DNA from: an uncultured Peptococcaceae bacterium
Lineage (GTDB): Bacteria > Bacillota > Peptococcia > Peptococcales > Peptococcaceae
Length of the DNA stretch: 64,000 nt
Direction of reading: 5' to 3'
Assembly (NCBI GenBank): GCA_900552455.1
Contig: URZX01000009.1
Coordinates: 1-64,000 of the forward strand
The notes beneath the pieces are model-generated. The model searched no databases. It was not told where the DNA came from and saw only the letters and a program-made list of their open reading frames with translations. The translations under genes were made by a program, and so were the position numbers. Positions within the stretch are counted from its first letter, which is position 1; each line of letters opens with the position of its first letter. Below are positions 61,458 through 64,000 of the stretch, in pieces.

Positions 61458-64000
61458 ATGATCAAACCGAAAAAACCCATTGCTTTCGTCTGCGCGGCAG
61501 CCTTGCTGTTGAGTCCGACCGGCGCATTGGGTGCATCCCCGTCAGATTTTGTTGACTTCCCCAACGATTGGTCGCAAGGCGCGATGACTGCAGCAGTGGA
61601 AAATGAGCTGCTTGGCGGTGTAGGCGATGGGCGCATTGCTCCGCGGGGTGAAGTAACGCGCGCACAGATGGCAGCGATCATCAATCGCGCTTTCGGAGCA
61701 GAAAAACAGGCGTCGCTTAGTAGTTATTCAGACGTCGCAGCGGATGCCTGGTATGCTGTGGATATGGCGAAAGCTGTGCAGATGGGCACGTTCTCAGGCA
61801 CAGGCAATGGGCTGCTCGAGCCGGATCGCGCCATCACCAGAGAGGAGGCGTTTTCGGTGCTGGCGCGTGCGTTTGCGCTGGAGGCTGGTGACGATTCGTC
61901 GCTCGCCAGTTTTTCTGACGGCGCGCAAGTGTCGAGCTGGGCGAAAGGGAGCGTCTCAGCGATGGCTGCGGCCGGTTACGTCAATGGATCGGACGGTAAT
62001 CGCCTGAATCCGCAGCAGACCATTACCCGCGCAGAATTTGCAGCCGTGATGAGCAAGATCGTGGCGCAGTATATCGACGCAGAGGATGTACAGCGAAGCC
62101 GCAGCCTTTCGATCGACGGCAATGTCATCGTGCGTGGGGATGTGGATCTTTCCGGCTATACGATCAACGGGGATGTCATCATTGCTGATGCCGCAGACGC
62201 GGCCAGCCTGAGTGGCGTGACGATCACGGGGCGGCTTGTCGTGCGCGGGGCGAGTGAAAGTTTGAGCGTTGAGGACAGCAGCATCGGCGGTGTCATCTTC
62301 ACCAATCCGAACAGCGCCGCCGTGCTCGATGTGGACGATAAGAGCGACCTCGGCACTGTCACTGCGCTTTCTGATTTCATTCTCGCTGGCGGCAGTCTGG
62401 ATAAACTCAGCGTTGCTGAAAGTGCCACCATCACCGTTGAAAACGACGCGAGCATCGGCGAGATCACTGTTAATGCCGACGACGTGCGCGTGACAGGCGA
62501 TGGTACAGTAGAAAAAGTGCTGGCCAATGGCGATGATGTGCATGTTGACATAGTCGGCACCGAAGTCACCGCAGCAAAAGGCACCAGCGGCGTCACCGCA
62601 GGCGGCGAAAACGTTTCTGCCGGCGAAAGCACTACTGTTGGCGACAGCGCAGAAGACGGTGACAACGATAAGAACCCGGGTTCGACTGGCGGCTCGACTG
62701 GTGGGAATACTGGCGGCAACACCGGCGGTGGTGAGACCACCGACCCGACTCCTGGCGGAGAAGAGGAAACCACTCAGATCATCAACACTGAAACCACCAA
62801 ACTCATCGACCTCGGTTGGAGCCAGTACGTTGTCGTGCAGTTTGCAGATGGCCATAGCCTGAGCGACACCACGCTCACCATCGATGGCACCGACGTGACC
62901 AGCGCCTTCACCCCAGTCACCGATGACCGCAGCATTGTCAAATGGGAGATCACCGATCTGAACCCAGCGCAGCTCGTTGCGACCAGCGGCGGCGAAAGCC
63001 AGAGCGATACGCTTTCGAATAATGCCAATCCGGCGGAGCCGGAAGTTGTCAAAGCGGATGATTCTGCGCCAGAATTTATGTTGGCACATGGCAGTCTTTC
63101 TTACTGGGATTTTTATCTGACCAACTATGACGATAAAGGGCAGCCGCGCGTCGATCCAATAAAAACCACGTTTAATCTCAGCGGTAAAGTTGCGAGCGAT
63201 GTTCCGGCTTTCTACAGCGCTGACGCAGAACTCACAGAAGGTGCGACACCGGGACAGATCAGTGGTCAGGTAGTGATCGAATTTGCACAGGATAGCGACG
63301 CCGACAAAGAATGGTTCGCCGCTGTGCCGGAGAATACCGCAAACACTGTGCAGCTTGTTGCCTATAATGATAACAAAAATGTGCTCAACGACAATCTTTC
63401 TTACACGAAAAATGACGACGGCACGATTACAATCGCGCTTGGTCAGACCAACTTCATGAGCAATGGACGTTATTATGTGCGCGTTAATTCCACGAATCAT
63501 GACAGTGCGCTCGTTCCGATTCATGTGGTCAATGCTGTCGCACCAACCTTGCAGCTTGATGGCGATGGCAGCTACAGCTCCGGCAAGAATGCTCATTTCA
63601 AGATTTTGAACATGACTTACGAAATCACCAACCCAACCTATGCCGCTGAACTAACGCGCCCAGATGGCAAGACTGTTGAATTGGAAATGATCCGCGATTG
63701 GTATCAGATCGGCGATTCCTTCATCCTTTATAATGATGTTAACGCAGAAAACGGCCGCAACAATATTCCATACAACGGCCAATATACGCTGACTGTTCAT
63801 TCCAATGGCTTCAAAGACATGAGCATTACTTTCACTGTTAAAAATGGTGAAGACGTACCAGAACAAACGACCACACGCGCTGCGCGCAGCATGAACGTTG
63901 ACGCTGTTTCCCGCGCAACTTCTGTTGGCGGTGGGGACAGCAGTAGCGGTGGTGGTGCAATCTCTGCCAATCTGAAATATGATGCCGATCTGCTCACGAA
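61458..64000 (+). CDS. S-layer homology (SLH) surface protein, 3' end outside the window
   Basis: At least 847 residues, open to the window edge. Signal peptide 1-25 (VCAAALLLSPTGALGA). Three SLH modules follow (about 30-75, 90-135, 150-195), with ITREEAFSVLARAFAL and ITRAEFAAVMSKIVA. Then a beta-helix-like stretch (about 215-390, DGNVIVRGDVDLSGYTINGD), a Gly/Thr/Ser linker near 410-440, and Ig-like or hemoblobin-type modules; the one at about 695-800 ends YNGQYTLTVHSNGFKDMSITFTV, as in DUF1533 domains. Ribosome site AAGGAGG before ATG 61458. SLH modules bind secondary wall polymer; the ligand of the rest is open. Confidence 0.88.
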   Translation, partial: MIKPKKPIAFVCAAALLLSPTGALGASPSDFVDFPNDWSQGAMTAAVENELLGGVGDGRIAPRGEVTRAQMAAIINRAFGAEKQASLSSYSDVAADAWYAVDMAKAVQMGTFSGTGNGLLEPDRAITREEAFSVLARAFALEAGDDSSLASFSDGAQVSSWAKGSVSAMAAAGYVNGSDGNRLNPQQTITRAEFAAVMSKIVAQYIDAEDVQRSRSLSIDGNVIVRGDVDLSGYTINGDVIIADAADAASLSGVTITGRLVVRGASESLSVEDSSIGGVIFTNPNSAAVLDVDDKSDLGTVTALSDFILAGGSLDKLSVAESATITVENDASIGEITVNADDVRVTGDGTVEKVLANGDDVHVDIVGTEVTAAKGTSGVTAGGENVSAGESTTVGDSAEDGDNDKNPGSTGGSTGGNTGGNTGGGETTDPTPGGEEETTQIINTETTKLIDLGWSQYVVVQFADGHSLSDTTLTIDGTDVTSAFTPVTDDRSIVKWEITDLNPAQLVATSGGESQSDTLSNNANPAEPEVVKADDSAPEFMLAHGSLSYWDFYLTNYDDKGQPRVDPIKTTFNLSGKVASDVPAFYSADAELTEGATPGQISGQVVIEFAQDSDADKEWFAAVPENTANTVQLVAYNDNKNVLNDNLSYTKNDDGTITIALGQTNFMSNGRYYVRVNSTNHDSALVPIHVVNAVAPTLQLDGDGSYSSGKNAHFKILNMTYEITNPTYAAELTRPDGKTVELEMIRDWYQIGDSFILYNDVNAENGRNNIPYNGQYTLTVHSNGFKDMSITFTVKNGEDVPEQTTTRAARSMNVDAVSRATSVGGGDSSSGGGAISANLKYDADLLT

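Noticed and set aside
62640..62760. Short glycine/threonine repeats taken as a CRISPR or tandem array
   Set aside because: They encode the GGSTGGNTGGNTGGG linker of the SLH protein; spacers of constant length are absent.

Overview
The window is a gene-dense bacterial chromosome segment. The low-redox metabolism, sigma-A type promoters (TTGACA-N17-TATAAT), AGGAGG ribosome sites, class B sortase with a cell-wall sorting signal, S-layer homology protein, agr-type quorum sensing, LutABC, Lar nickel-pincer genes and Bce-type module point to an anaerobic, rather G+C-rich member of the Bacillota (Clostridia or a related class). Genus cannot be read from the sequence. No rRNA, CRISPR array, transposase, plasmid or complete phage is present.

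Layout. 1-3600: a minus-strand operon under a TPP riboswitch encoding a ThiXYZ-type thiamine-precursor ABC importer plus a TatD-family hydrolase. 3600-4900: TetR regulator and a four-helix membrane protein that share an identical operator. 4900-9270: an agr-like quorum-sensing locus (LytTR regulator, GHKL kinase, AgrB, and a small AgrD missed by ordinary ORF length cut-offs), followed by an AT-rich pair encoding a two-helix membrane peptide and a secreted glycine-rich protein. 9270-13720: YgbA-like protein, Fe-alcohol dehydrogenase, EamA exporter, and a SixA-CHAD fusion with a lysine-rich tail. 13720-17000: lutABC lactate oxidation operon. 17100-20450: copper-amine-oxidase-N stalk protein, then an iron-box-controlled operon of a 28-residue membrane peptide, a DUF6110-like protein and a P1B ATPase, which resembles ferrosome (fez) operons. 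20590-23600: two paralogous MFS transporters flanking a cytidylate-kinase-like gene. 23700-27530: membrane-tethered XRE regulator, orphan HicB, and larE-larB-larC behind a structured leader with a terminator. 27540-37300: DUF3842, MATE, Tex, nitroreductase, DUF1287, MscL with a zinc-ribbon tail, DMT exporter, CstA and a TetR. 37500-43400: uvrB-uvrA, a hypothetical, and three tRNAs (Ser-UGA, Ser-GCU, Arg-ACG). 43400-48900: gamma carbonic anhydrase and a Bce-type sensor/ABC module. 48980-53700: MATE, a cluster of DnaA-box-like sites, and a TrpXYZ-type ABC importer. 53700-58300: acetate kinase, small membrane proteins, HAD phosphatase and thiM. 58500-64000: a thioester-domain-like surface protein with its class B sortase, and the 5' part of an SLH surface protein that runs off the window.

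How the parts fit. Lactate is a theme: LutABC oxidises L-lactate, and LarBCE make the nickel-pincer cofactor of lactate racemase (LarA itself is not in the window). AckA would conserve energy from acetyl phosphate. Thiamine salvage is split between the riboswitch-controlled importer and ThiM. Iron appears twice: a strong DtxR/IdeR-like box at the P1B ATPase operon and a weaker one before the SLH protein, which has a hemoblobin-like domain. The most interesting items are the agr locus with its secreted cargo, the ferrosome-like operon, the lar leader RNA and the surface protein whose thioester cysteine position is alanine.
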